This document shows, piece after piece, positions 14,550 to 23,635 of a stretch of DNA of 64,000 nt. Every line of letters starts with the position of its first letter. Positions within the stretch are counted from its first letter, which is position 1. Below the pieces are notes generated by a model. It saw only the letters and a program-made list of their open reading frames with translations, was not told the origin of the DNA and did not search any database. The stretch comes from Rugamonas sp. A1-17 (lineage in GTDB: Bacteria > Pseudomonadota > Gammaproteobacteria > Burkholderiales > Burkholderiaceae_D). Location: assembly GCA_025548565.1 (NCBI GenBank), contig JAJLPB010000018.1, positions 57,781 through 121,780 of the forward strand. Reading direction: 5' to 3'. The translations under genes were made by a program, and so were the position numbers.

Positions 14550-17146
14550 ACATGAACGCCGCCCTCAAAACGTTGTTCAGCCCCCTGCGCGACATGTTCG
14601 GCCCCCAGGAGGAACAACCCTACCAGCCGACGCCGCTGCGCGCCATGCGCGAGATCACCAACACCGAGAGCTTCCGCTCTATCCTGCCGCACTGCGCCTA
14701 CGACGAGGTCGATGGCCTATTCGTCCTCGACACCGGCGAGCGCGATCCGAAGGGACGCAGCGACGCGCTGGGCATGGTGATCGAGCTCACGCCGCAGACT
14801 GGGGCCACGGAGGAGATGATCAACGTGCTCGCGCCCATCATCGCGGGCGCACCCGGCGGCACATTCATGCAGTTCAGCCTATACGGGGGCTCTCGGATCA
14901 TCGACCGCATGAAGCTGTTCGCGCTGCTGCGCGACACGGACGACCTGGAGTCGCAGGGCGACGGCGACCGGCGCAGCAAAGGCCTGTTCCGCGCCATGGC
15001 CCGGCGCCGCATCGAATATTACCTGCGCGGCACCGCCAAGCGCCTCGTACCCCACATCCCGTTCCTCGTGCGCGACTTCCGCTTGGTGTTGTCGATCTCG
15101 CGCCACTGCGACCCGCGCGACGTGAAGGTGATCGAGGAACTGGTGCGGATGCGCGACGGCGTACACGCGACCCTGAAGGCAGCGAGCTTCGACTGCTGGA
15201 ACTGGAGCCCGACCGATCTGATCAACTGGTGCTACGAATTGACCAATCCAAACAAGCTGCTGACCCGATCGGCGCACTACAAGAAGACCTACGACCCTGG
15301 GCGCCTCATCCGGCACCAGATCGTCGACCAGGACACGGTCTGCACGCCAACCAACGACGGCAAGTCGCTACGCTACGGGTTGCCGGGTGAGGCCAGCGAG
15401 GTCCACAGCCGGCTGTACAGCGTCACCGGCTATCCGAAGGACTTCCCGCTGTGGGGCATGGGCAACCTCATCGGCGACTACTACCACGGCCAGCTCGGCT
15501 ATCCCTGCCCGTTTGTCATCACCATGGGCATCCAGGTGCTGGAGCAGGCGGATCACAAGAACGTGGCCCAGATCAAGGGCGCGCGCGCGACAACAAACGC
15601 CAGCTCGCCGATGGCGCGCTTCCTGCCGGAGTTCCAGGACAAGAAGCGCGACTGGGACACGGTCAACCGGTCGTACGCCGCCGGCATGGGCGAAGTGGAT
15701 ATGTATCACCAGGTGCTCCTGATGGCGCCCCCGGCGGAGATCGAGGCCGCCGAAACCGCCACCCGCTCGATCTGGCGCGCGCGCGGATTCAACTTGGTGC
15801 CGATGCAGTACATGCAGGTGCCCGGCATCCTGACCTCGCTCCCGCTCGGCTATACGCCAACCATGCAGAAGTTTTACAAGCGCAAGGGGCTCAGCTGCCG
15901 TAAGACCAGCCTGAACGCTGTCAATCTGGCGCCGATGATCGCCGAGTGGAAGGGGACCGCGACGCCCGTATTGAACCTGATCGGACGGCGCGGCCAGCTC
16001 ATGAGCATCGACCTGTTCGACAACAAAGGCGGCAACTATAACTTTTCTTGCGCGGCTTCGTCCGGCTCGGGCAAATCGGTCCTGGCCAACGAGATCGCTT
16101 CATCCTACCTCGGCGTGGGCGCCAAGATCTTCATCATCGACGTCGGCCGCAGCTACGAGAAGATTTGCCGCCGCTACGACGGCGAGTACATCGAGTTCGT
16201 CAAGCGCCCGGATTTCAGAATCTGCGTCAACCCCTTCGACAACATCGTCGACATCCTGGAAGACATGGAAATGATTAAGCCGCTGGTGGCGCAGATGGCC
16301 TCGCCCTCGGGCACGCTGACCGACCACGACCGCTCGCTGATCGAGATTGCGATCGTCGACAAATGGACCGAGATGGGCAACCTGATGGAGATCACGGACG
16401 TGGCCGAGGCTTTGAAGAAAAGCAAGGATCGCGACGCGCGCCGGCTCGGCGACCAGCTGTTCCCCTACACGCGCGAGGGCATGTACGGCATGTACTTCAC
16501 CGGCAAGAGCAATGTCGACTTCAGTAAGGACCTGGTGGTCCTGGAGCTGGAGGAACTCAATTCCAAGAAGGACCTGCAGAGTGTCATCCTGTTCATCATG
16601 ATGTTCCGCATCACCCAGGCGATGTACCACGACCGCCGCGACCGCAAGAAGATCTGCATCATTGACGAAGCGTGGGACCTGATGGACGGTGCCAACTCGG
16701 GCAAGTTCATCGAGGTGGGGTACCGCCGAGCCAGGAAGTACGGCGGAGCGTTCGGCACGTTGACCCAGTCGGTGATGGACTACTACAAGAATCCGGCGTC
16801 ACAGGCTGCTCTGGAAAACTCCGACTGGCTGTTCCTTCTCAAGCAGAAAAAGGAATCGATCGAGCAACTCGACCGGGGCGGGAAGCTCAAACTCGACGAG
16901 GCGACCAAGCGCATCCTGCTGTCCGTGAAAACCGAGCAGGGTCTGTATTCGGAGATCTACATCAACTCCCCCATGGGGGCGGGCATCGGTCGCCTGATCG
17001 TCGACCCGTTCACGTTGCTGGCTTATAGCACTGACCCGCTGGACTGGAATGCGATCCAGCGCTATCGCGACCAGGGGCTCGGCGTCACGGACGCGATCAA
17101 CGCGGTCCTGCAGGAGCGCGAGGAGCGCGCAGGGAGCCCGGCATGA
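14546..17146 (+). CDS. traC: Conjugation ATPase TraC (VirB4-like)
   Basis: The 866-residue protein (F TraC 875) is the VirB4-type ATPase that powers pilus assembly. Walker A lies at ~504-511 (ASSGSGKS, Lys510), Walker B at Asp707-Glu708 (KICIIDEAWDLMD). The N-terminal half carries the VirB4/TraC_F_IV region. It overlaps traV and trbI by four bases at each end. Confidence 0.96.
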   Translation: MNMNAALKTLFSPLRDMFGPQEEQPYQPTPLRAMREITNTESFRSILPHCAYDEVDGLFVLDTGERDPKGRSDALGMVIELTPQTGATEEMINVLAPIIAGAPGGTFMQFSLYGGSRIIDRMKLFALLRDTDDLESQGDGDRRSKGLFRAMARRRIEYYLRGTAKRLVPHIPFLVRDFRLVLSISRHCDPRDVKVIEELVRMRDGVHATLKAASFDCWNWSPTDLINWCYELTNPNKLLTRSAHYKKTYDPGRLIRHQIVDQDTVCTPTNDGKSLRYGLPGEASEVHSRLYSVTGYPKDFPLWGMGNLIGDYYHGQLGYPCPFVITMGIQVLEQADHKNVAQIKGARATTNASSPMARFLPEFQDKKRDWDTVNRSYAAGMGEVDMYHQVLLMAPPAEIEAAETATRSIWRARGFNLVPMQYMQVPGILTSLPLGYTPTMQKFYKRKGLSCRKTSLNAVNLAPMIAEWKGTATPVLNLIGRRGQLMSIDLFDNKGGNYNFSCAASSGSGKSVLANEIASSYLGVGAKIFIIDVGRSYEKICRRYDGEYIEFVKRPDFRICVNPFDNIVDILEDMEMIKPLVAQMASPSGTLTDHDRSLIEIAIVDKWTEMGNLMEITDVAEALKKSKDRDARRLGDQLFPYTREGMYGMYFTGKSNVDFSKDLVVLELEELNSKKDLQSVILFIMMFRITQAMYHDRRDRKKICIIDEAWDLMDGANSGKFIEVGYRRARKYGGAFGTLTQSVMDYYKNPASQAALENSDWLFLLKQKKESIEQLDRGGKLKLDEATKRILLSVKTEQGLYSEIYINSPMGAGIGRLIVDPFTLLAYSTDPLDWNAIQRYRDQGLGVTDAINAVLQEREERAGSPA

Positions 17147-17529
17147 CGCCCGTACGCGATGACCTGTTGCAGTCCCGCTGGGCTATCGCCGGACTGTGCC
17201 TGGCGACGGCCGCCATCGTCGCCGCCGCGTTCATGGTTGTGCCGCGACTCAAGCACCAGGGCCACGGGCGATTCGCCGTGGTCGACCTGGCATCGGTTGT
17301 GCGGACCAACCAGCAGAAAGCGGTCGCGCTGCTGGCCGACAAGGGGGCGGACCAGGTTTCCCGGACGGCAGCGATGACCCAGGCCCGTGACTTCGGCCAG
17401 CAGCTTGACCACGAGGTGCGCGAACTGAGCGCCGAGTGCGGCTGCGTGCTGCTGATGCGCGAGGCCGTCGTAGCCGGCGATCTGGAGGACCTGACTCCGG
17501 CGCTCATGTCCCGTTTGGCCAGAAAGTGA
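17143..17529 (+). CDS. trbI: TrbI-type conjugation protein
   Basis: The 128-residue protein has exactly the length of F TrbI. It has a membrane segment at ~12-32 and a periplasmic part with FAVVDLASVVRTNQQKAV, typical of F-type TrbI. In F, TrbI influences pilus outgrowth and retraction. It is flanked by traC and the S26 peptidase. Confidence 0.88.
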   Translation: MTPVRDDLLQSRWAIAGLCLATAAIVAAAFMVVPRLKHQGHGRFAVVDLASVVRTNQQKAVALLADKGADQVSRTAAMTQARDFGQQLDHEVRELSAECGCVLLMREAVVAGDLEDLTPALMSRLARK

Positions 17530-17537
17530 GGATCTCC

Positions 17538-18056
17538 ATGCGCATACCTTCCGTTACCCAATGGCGCTACGCCATCCATTCCCTTGGCGCGCACGCCCGC
17601 CGCCGCTGGTGGGCGTACGGCATCGCAGCCGCAGCGTTCGCGTGGTGCGGCACCCACTACCGCGTTGCGTTGAACATGTCCAACAGCCTGCCGCAGTCCA
17701 TGTACCTCGTCGTGCTGGGATCGCAGCCGACAGGCGTAGGCGACTTCGTTGCGTTCGAATGGCAGCGCGACCAGTTCTACCGCCGCGACTGGACGTTCGT
17801 CAAGCGCGTGGCTGGCTTGCCTGGCCAGGCGGTGACAGTCAACGGACGCAACGTCTATATCGACGGCAAGCCTGTCGGTTACGCGAAGACGGTCAGCAGC
17901 CACGGCGTGCCGCTGGAGCCTATCCATCCCGGCCTCATCCCACAGGGCTACATCTACGCCGCCGCCTCCCATCCGGACAGTCTCGACAGCCGATACAGCG
18001 TCACCGGCCTGATCCAGTCGTCCCGCATTGTGGGGAAAGCATATGCGATTTTCTGA
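17538..18056 (+). CDS. traF: Conjugative transfer signal peptidase (TraF-type, S26 family)
   Basis: The 172-residue membrane peptidase has an N-terminal hydrophobic anchor (~27-40), the Ser box NSLPQSMYLV, the Lys box FVKRVAGLPGQAV, and the box YIYAAASHPDSLDSRY, so the Ser/Lys dyad is complete. It should mature the pilin or other exported transfer proteins. I chose ATG 17538 (GTGAGGATCTCC upstream) rather than the longer frame. The name follows the IncP TraF peptidase and must not be confused with the thioredoxin-like F TraF at 22848. Confidence 0.92.
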   Translation: MRIPSVTQWRYAIHSLGAHARRRWWAYGIAAAAFAWCGTHYRVALNMSNSLPQSMYLVVLGSQPTGVGDFVAFEWQRDQFYRRDWTFVKRVAGLPGQAVTVNGRNVYIDGKPVGYAKTVSSHGVPLEPIHPGLIPQGYIYAAASHPDSLDSRYSVTGLIQSSRIVGKAYAIF

Positions 18057-18675
18057 CAAGCTCGCCTTAGGCGCTGTCGTCGCTATCGCCTTCACCCAGC
18101 CCCAAGCAGGCGCGGCCGACTACGGCAAGATCGGCACCACCTACGAGGTCACCGAGCCCGACATGCTGGAGTGGATCGAAAAGCGCGTGGCAGAGAAGGT
18201 GGCCAGCGGCGAGGCGCTTCGGTACCAGCAGCAGCAGGCCGAAAAGATCAAGCGCAAGCTGCTCAACCCGGAGCCGCTCGGCAGCGTCACGCGCGCTTCC
18301 CGGAACCGAACGCAGTATTACGACCCGACCTTCACGGTGGACGAAAACGTCACCGACGACCGCGGCCAGATTCTGGTCGCCGCCGGCACGACGATCAATC
18401 CGCTGGACCGTGTCGGGCTGTCCCGGCCGCTGGTGTTCTTCGACGCACGCGACAAGAACCAGGTGGCCTTCGCCAAGCGCTACCTCGATTCGCGCGAAGG
18501 CCTCGCCAAACCGATCCTGGTGGGCGGCAGCTATTTCGAACTGATGAAAAAGTGGGACACCCCCGTCTACTTCGATCAACAGGGCGCTCTGATCCGAAAA
18601 CTGGGCATCCAGCACGTGCCGGCGATCGTGTCGCAGGAAGGAAAAAGGTTGAGAATCGATGAAATCGCTCTATAA
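18043..18675 (+). CDS. traW: Type IV secretion protein TraW
   Basis: The 210-residue periplasmic protein has a signal peptide (LALGAVVAIAFTQPQAGA) followed by the family start ADYGKIGTTYEVTEPDMLEW. The central part has NPLDRVGLSRPLVFFDARD, and the C-terminus resembles the TrbC-like thioredoxin fold without Cys. I chose ATG 18043, preceded by GGGGAA, over the TTG at 18028. F TraW has 210 residues. It interacts with TrbC and TraU in F. Confidence 0.93.
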   Translation: MRFSDKLALGAVVAIAFTQPQAGAADYGKIGTTYEVTEPDMLEWIEKRVAEKVASGEALRYQQQQAEKIKRKLLNPEPLGSVTRASRNRTQYYDPTFTVDENVTDDRGQILVAAGTTINPLDRVGLSRPLVFFDARDKNQVAFAKRYLDSREGLAKPILVGGSYFELMKKWDTPVYFDQQGALIRKLGIQHVPAIVSQEGKRLRIDEIAL

Positions 18676-19687
18676 ATCGCTGGCCCTGCTCCTGCTTCTG
18701 CTGTGCGTCGGCCGCCACGCGCTCGCAGCCTCGACCTGCTCGGGCAAGTTCATGAACCCGATCACGGACATCTGCTGGTCGTGCATCTTCCCGATCAGCA
18801 TCGGCAGCACCACGATACTGCAGATGGGCCAGGAGGACATCGAGAACGTAGGCTCGCCGATCTGCGCCTGCGGCCCCCCGCCGTTCGGCAAGATCGGCAT
18901 CAGCATCGGGTTCTGGGAACCCGCCCGGCAGGTCGATGTCACCCGCACGCCATGGTGCTTCACCTCCCTCGGCGGCGCCACCATCGGCTCGGGTATCGCG
19001 CCCAGCCCCTCTGTGGCGCAGGGCAACCGCGCCCGCAGATCGTCTAATACGTCCCTCTACCAGGCGCATTGGTACGTCAATCCGGTGCTGTATTGGCTAG
19101 AGGTCCTCTCGGAGACCAGCTGCCTCGAACAGGGAGGTTTCGATATCGCCTACGTCACCGAACTTGACCCTTCCTGGAACGACGACGAGCTGGCCGTGAT
19201 CCTGAGTCCGGACGTTTTCCTGTTCGCCAATCCCGCAGCGCAGGCCGCATGCGCGGCAGACTGCATCGCCGCGACCACCGGCTTCCCGCTCTCGCCGATG
19301 CAATGGTGCGGAGGTTGCCAGGGCTCGATGTTCCCGCTCAACGGCCACGTGCAGTCGCACGTCGGCGGCGTTCAGGCCTCGTCCCTGATCATGCAACGCT
19401 ACGCGATGAAACTGCACCGCGAGTTCCTGGCCTTCGCCGGCAACGGCATGGCAGGCTGGTGCGGCATGTATCCGGCGCCTGTGCTCGACAAGCGGATCTA
19501 CAAGTATTCGATGCTCTACCCGAGCTACCAGGGCAAGGGGCCGGACGGCCGCTGCTGCCAGCCGATGGGACGCACCACGCATGTCTGGAGCGCTGGGAAG
19601 GAGTATCCGATCAAGGGCGAGGATTTCGCGTACATGATGTATCGCAAGCGGAACTGCTGCGAACGTATTTACGGCTGGGTCAAGTAG
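18659..19687 (+). CDS. traU: Conjugal transfer protein TraU
   Basis: The 342-residue Cys-rich periplasmic protein (F TraU 330) has a signal peptide ending near ALAAS and the family marks FMNPITDICWSCIFPISIG, WCFTSLGG and the C-terminal CCERIYGWV. TraU is needed for DNA transfer more than for pilus formation. Its many Cys explain the DsbC encoded in the same operon. It overlaps traW by 17 bases. Confidence 0.95.
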   Translation: MKSLYKSLALLLLLLCVGRHALAASTCSGKFMNPITDICWSCIFPISIGSTTILQMGQEDIENVGSPICACGPPPFGKIGISIGFWEPARQVDVTRTPWCFTSLGGATIGSGIAPSPSVAQGNRARRSSNTSLYQAHWYVNPVLYWLEVLSETSCLEQGGFDIAYVTELDPSWNDDELAVILSPDVFLFANPAAQAACAADCIAATTGFPLSPMQWCGGCQGSMFPLNGHVQSHVGGVQASSLIMQRYAMKLHREFLAFAGNGMAGWCGMYPAPVLDKRIYKYSMLYPSYQGKGPDGRCCQPMGRTTHVWSAGKEYPIKGEDFAYMMYRKRNCCERIYGWVK

Positions 19688-19709
19688 CAGTCAAACGCAG
19701 GAGGAAACC

Positions 19710-20402
19710 ATGACCAAAACATTTCAACTTTCGCGCGCGAAAGTCGCGCTCCTTCTGGCGATCTCCGCCAGCGTGGTCGCGGGCGCCCAGCAGCTGCCGA
19801 GCGACGCGGCGATCGCGCGCGAGTCCGGCAAGCAAGCCCCGCGCTCGGCCGCAGCCATCTCCAAAGCCGAACGCCAGGCGCAGCAGCTGCGGGTGCCCGT
19901 TCCGGATGTCGGTCGCCCCCCCGCCCTGTCCGCCCCTGACCCGTCGGCCATCGCCAAGCGCTACGAAGCCGAACAGCGCCCGGACGCCGGCCTGTTCGTG
20001 CTCGTGTCGCTGACAATGCCTCCGTCCTCGCTGGACCGCCTCGCGGGTCAGGCGGGAAAGGCCGGCGCCACCCTTGTGCTACGGGGCATGGTCGACGGGT
20101 CGTTCAAGAAGACCACGGAGCTGACCGCCAACATCATCCGCAAGCACCCAGGCGCGCAGTTCCAGATCGACCCCACGCTGTTCCGGAGGTTCAACGTCGT
20201 CCATGTGCCAACCTTTGTGCTTTCCGTGCGCCCGGAGGATGAGAAGACCTGCGGCCGCGACTGCGACGCGAACAACACGTTCGCGCGGGTCGCCGGCGAC
20301 GTGACACTGGACTACGCCCTGGAACACCTGGCCAAGCAGGCGGACCAGCGGTTCGCTCGACTGGCCGAGGCCCGACTCAAGCAGATCAGGGGGCAGCTGT
20401 GA
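19710..20402 (+). CDS. trbC: Type F conjugative pilus assembly protein TrbC
   Basis: The 230-residue periplasmic protein (F TrbC 212) has a signal peptide (ALLLAISASVVAGA) and a C-terminal thioredoxin-like TrbC domain with FVLVSLTMPPSSL, LVLRGMVDGSF and IDPTLFRRFNVVHVPTFVLS. GGAGGAAACC precedes ATG. A perfect palindrome A copy lies inside codons 6-12 (LSRAKV). It overlaps the next gene by four bases. Confidence 0.92.
   Translation: MTKTFQLSRAKVALLLAISASVVAGAQQLPSDAAIARESGKQAPRSAAAISKAERQAQQLRVPVPDVGRPPALSAPDPSAIAKRYEAEQRPDAGLFVLVSLTMPPSSLDRLAGQAGKAGATLVLRGMVDGSFKKTTELTANIIRKHPGAQFQIDPTLFRRFNVVHVPTFVLSVRPEDEKTCGRDCDANNTFARVAGDVTLDYALEHLAKQADQRFARLAEARLKQIRGQL
19727..19744. promoter_or_regulatory. 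Palindrome A, perfect copy
   Basis: ACTTTCGCGCGCGAAAGT, exact, located 17 bases inside the trbC coding sequence. An intragenic site so close to a start could block transcription elongation or simply be a protein-binding centromere-like site. Confidence 0.8.
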
Positions 20403-21388
20403 AGGGCGCGATCCAGCTGATGCTGCTTGTCGTGCTGGGCGCCGGCGCCGGCTCGTTGCTGGCCCAGAGCACGCAGTCACAGGCATTCACTGATGGCAAA
20501 GCCTACAAGTCCGCCAACACGGACATCAAGAACGGAATCAACGCCGGCGCGATGACCAATGTACCGGGCCAGGACACGGGCACGAGCAATAGCCTGACCG
20601 GACTGTACGGCTCGAACCTGACCGCGTCGGGGCAGAACAAGATCGCCGCCTGCGCCGCGTACGTGCCAGGCAGCGACGCCTACAAGAACGCCGAATGCGA
20701 GACGGTTAACTACGTCGTCGGCAACCCGAGCGCCAGGCCAACCTACACCATCGACAAGGTCAACGACCCACTCATCATCCAGGGCAACAACATCCGCAAC
20801 ACCGCACCGTCGCACACGGCAGGCATGTCGGGGTTGAGCGGCAACTACACGGCCTGCACCAACCAAACGACCAACCAGCCGGAGCGTTATGACACCGAGC
20901 GCTGCCAGGTCGGCCGGCCAGTCACCGAGAACCAGTGCAGCGCCACGCTGAACGTCACCTATACCTGGCAGCGGTTCGCCGGCCAGGGAGGCGCCGATCT
21001 CCGATACGGCTATTGCGATGCCGGCCAGGTGCGCGGCGACCAGCTGACCATACCCTACGCCAACGCCTACCGCACTGAGGCGGGCTTGTGCGCGGACAAT
21101 GGCCATGGCACCGGCGTCGAGACCAAGATTTGGTACAAGGACTGCGCGGGAAACGAGGTTCAGCACGGCTACGACGCCTCCGCCTGCAGCGCGCCGCCGA
21201 CGCCCGCAGTGTCCGATCCGCCCAGGCAAGCGATCCAGGCATGCACGAACGCGCCGCGCACCAACGAGAACTGCTTCACGCCGGACGGGCTTTTCACGGC
21301 GCGCGTGAACGTCCCCGTATTCCAGGACCACTGGGACAACAGCGCATGCGCCGAACTTGACGGCAACGGCGCCGTGATTTCCAACTAG
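20399..21388 (+). CDS. traN: TraN-like protein, N-terminal half (split TraN)
   Basis: The 329-residue exported protein has its own signal peptide (LMLLVVLGAGAGSLLAQ) and resembles the N-terminal half of F-type TraN, the outer-membrane mating-pair stabiliser: SQAFTDGKAYKSAN near the start, QRYDTERCQV-like and CSATLNVTYTW in the middle, and many paired Cys. It ends at a proper stop, and the next gene, eight bases later, carries the other half with its own signal peptide. Together they have 689 residues against 602 in F TraN. The split looks functional, not a frameshift. Confidence 0.78.
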   Translation: MKGAIQLMLLVVLGAGAGSLLAQSTQSQAFTDGKAYKSANTDIKNGINAGAMTNVPGQDTGTSNSLTGLYGSNLTASGQNKIAACAAYVPGSDAYKNAECETVNYVVGNPSARPTYTIDKVNDPLIIQGNNIRNTAPSHTAGMSGLSGNYTACTNQTTNQPERYDTERCQVGRPVTENQCSATLNVTYTWQRFAGQGGADLRYGYCDAGQVRGDQLTIPYANAYRTEAGLCADNGHGTGVETKIWYKDCAGNEVQHGYDASACSAPPTPAVSDPPRQAIQACTNAPRTNENCFTPDGLFTARVNVPVFQDHWDNSACAELDGNGAVISN

Positions 21389-21396
21389 GAGGCCGC

Positions 21397-22479
21397 ATGC
21401 GGACATTTATACTTCTAGCCGCCCTCCTCTGCTCGCTCGACGCATTCGCGGCCAAGTCGTGCGGCATCATCAGCCAGGCATGCACGTCCGGGCCGGCCTC
21501 CGTCATGATCGACGGCATGGAGGTCACGCGGCCATGCTGGGAGAACACCACCCAGTACGCCTGCATCGAGGACGGCATCTCCGATACCTGCGGCTCCGCG
21601 ATCGCCAAGGGCTGCACCGTGGCCAGCACGGTCTGCGAGCAGGGCGTGACCATCAACGGCGTATTCCAGTGCATCACCGAACAGCGGGAATACTCCTGCA
21701 AGGTGTCGCCGGCCACAAGCAACACGGTTGTCAACTGTGGAGGCCAGCAATTCTGCATCGAGGGCAACTGCTTCGACACCGGCGCCGTGCCCGATCCGGA
21801 CTTCGCGAAAGCCGTGACGGGCATGGAGATCGCCCGCGAAGCCGGTGTCTATGTGGACGAGTCCACGTTTCAGGTTTTCAAGGGCCAGGACAATCGCTGC
21901 TCCAAGAGCGTGCTGAAAAACTGCTGCAAGGGGTCCTCCTCTCCCACCAACGGGCTCACCAACCTGGCCATCACCGGCGGCAGCGCCTATGTGTTCGACG
22001 TGCTGGCCGGCGGCAGCATGAAGTCCACGCTCCTCATCGGCGGCTTCGATCCGACTTCGTTCGCACTCGCCATCGCCGTCATGGTGGTCCAGCAGATGCT
22101 CACCTGCGACAGCGACGAGGTGCTCGTGGCAGTTAAACGCGACCACCGCCTGTGCCACTACGTCGGCGAATATTGCTCCAAGAAGATCAGCCTGTTGTTC
22201 GCGAAGATCTGCGTGCAGCACAAGGAGACCTATTGCTGCTTCAACAGCAAGATCTCCAAGATCATCAACGAAGCAGCCCGGGTCCAACTGCCCGGCATGG
22301 GATGGGGCACGCCGGAGTCGCCCTCCTGTCAAGGCATCACGATCACGCAATTCCAGACCATGGACCTGTCCACCGTCGATTTCAGCGACTTTTACGCCGA
22401 CATCGTTCCCAAGGGACCGAACGAGAGCGAAGTGCTCGGTCGCGCGGCGGACAAGGTCAATTCCTACTTCGGCCACTAG
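21397..22479 (+). CDS. traN: TraN-like protein, C-terminal half (split TraN)
   Basis: The 360-residue exported protein (signal peptide FILLAALLCSLDAFA) resembles the C-terminal half of TraN. It shows CWENTTQYAC, CTVASTVCEQG, the conserved region CCKGSS, and the late block HYVGEYCSKKISLLFAKIC ... KETYCCFNSKISKIINE, followed by GWGTPESPSCQGITITQF. In F this protein contacts OmpA and other receptors of the recipient. It has a good ribosome site (GGAGG) and signal peptide, so it is made as a separate polypeptide. Confidence 0.82.
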   Translation: MRTFILLAALLCSLDAFAAKSCGIISQACTSGPASVMIDGMEVTRPCWENTTQYACIEDGISDTCGSAIAKGCTVASTVCEQGVTINGVFQCITEQREYSCKVSPATSNTVVNCGGQQFCIEGNCFDTGAVPDPDFAKAVTGMEIAREAGVYVDESTFQVFKGQDNRCSKSVLKNCCKGSSSPTNGLTNLAITGGSAYVFDVLAGGSMKSTLLIGGFDPTSFALAIAVMVVQQMLTCDSDEVLVAVKRDHRLCHYVGEYCSKKISLLFAKICVQHKETYCCFNSKISKIINEAARVQLPGMGWGTPESPSCQGITITQFQTMDLSTVDFSDFYADIVPKGPNESEVLGRAADKVNSYFGH

Positions 22480-22488
22480 GAGACAGCC

Positions 22489-22851
22489 ATGAAAAACCTA
22501 CTCCCCCTCATCCTGCTGGCGGCGTCGCTGCCCGCCCTCGCCCAGGAGACCAAAACCCCGCCCCAGTTGGTGCGCCTGGCCTTGGCTGACGGGCGTGCGT
22601 CCGGCACCGTCGGCGGCGCCGTCGCCGACGAGACGCGCCGCCGCCTCAACGCGACCGGAGCCCTGCAGTTGGTGGTCCAGCGCGTCTACCTGTTCCAGCA
22701 ACCCGACTGCGGCCGCGTCCAGCTCGATTTCACGCAGGACGCCGCGCTGCTTCCCGGAACCGCCATTCCGGCCGCTTACACATGGTCGACGCAGATGAAT
22801 ATTTGCGCCGACGGCTACCCCCCATCCAAGCTGACACGGAGGACCAAATGA
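22489..22851 (+). CDS. Small exported protein of unknown function in the transfer operon
   Basis: The 120-residue product has a clean signal peptide (MKNLLPLILLAASLPALAQ). The mature part has two Cys (DCGRVQLDF, MNICADGYPP) that could form a disulfide. I recognise no family. It sits between the traN halves and traF with a good ribosome site (TAGGAGACAGCC) and overlaps traF by four bases, so it is a genuine operon member, perhaps an envelope partner of the transfer machine. Confidence 0.65.
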   Translation: MKNLLPLILLAASLPALAQETKTPPQLVRLALADGRASGTVGGAVADETRRRLNATGALQLVVQRVYLFQQPDCGRVQLDFTQDAALLPGTAIPAAYTWSTQMNICADGYPPSKLTRRTK

Positions 22852-23633
22852 AGACCCTAGCGACAATGGTGGTTCTGCTCGCGGCGACGGCGGCGGCACG
22901 CTCCGCCGACGGCCCTCAGACCTACTGGAGCGGTTCCTCGTGGTCCGATCCGGACCGCGGGTTCCTGTGGTACGCCCCGCCCAAGCCGCCCAAGTCCGAA
23001 GAGGTGACGGCCAAGCCCAAGAGCAAGCCGTACGAGCAGATGACCAACAAGGAACTGGGCAAGGAAATCGAGCGGCTGCTGGCACTGGCCGTAGAGCAGC
23101 AGAGCCCGGAGGCGGTCAAGGAATACCTGTTCCTGCAGCAGTACGCGATGGACCGCGCCAGCAGGTTCTCCGACGTGTTCCGCCGGACCGTGTGGACGAC
23201 GCCAGAACTGGACTACAGCCTGCGCAGCCGGCCTACCAACGCCATGGCGATCGCCTCCTACGACGCGCAACGTGACGGCAGGCGCACCGCAGCCTCTGAG
23301 CAGCTGGCCCAGTCCCACGGGCTGTTTTTCTATTTCCGGGGCAATTGCACCTATTGCCACCAGCTGGCGCCGATTCTCCGCATGTACCAGCGCAACTCCG
23401 GCATCGAGATCTTCCCCGTCTCGCTCGACGGCGGCACCCTGCCCGAATTCCCCAACGCCAAGCTGGACAATGGCTCTGCCGCCAACTTGAACGTCTCCAC
23501 CGTCCCGGCGGTGTTCTTGGCCGACAAGCGGTCGGGCAAGGTTCAGCCGGTCGGCTACGGCCTGATGTCGCTGCAGGAGATCATGGAGCGCGTCTACGTA
23601 CTCACTTCCACCCAGCCTGGCCAGGAGTATTGA
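22848..23633 (+). CDS. traF: F-type TraF, thioredoxin-like pilus assembly protein
   Basis: The 261-residue periplasmic protein (F TraF 247) has a signal peptide and the family mark FLWYAPPKPP, followed by a helical part and a C-terminal thioredoxin fold with CTYC (Cys167, Cys170) in YFRGNCTYCHQLAPIL and the cis-Pro loop VSTVPAVFL. Unlike F TraF, which has lost the Cys pair, the active-site Cys are present, so it may be an active oxidoreductase. I chose ATG 22848, which overlaps the preceding stop. Confidence 0.9.
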   Translation: MKTLATMVVLLAATAAARSADGPQTYWSGSSWSDPDRGFLWYAPPKPPKSEEVTAKPKSKPYEQMTNKELGKEIERLLALAVEQQSPEAVKEYLFLQQYAMDRASRFSDVFRRTVWTTPELDYSLRSRPTNAMAIASYDAQRDGRRTAASEQLAQSHGLFFYFRGNCTYCHQLAPILRMYQRNSGIEIFPVSLDGGTLPEFPNAKLDNGSAANLNVSTVPAVFLADKRSGKVQPVGYGLMSLQEIMERVYVLTSTQPGQEY

Positions 23634-23635
23634 TC

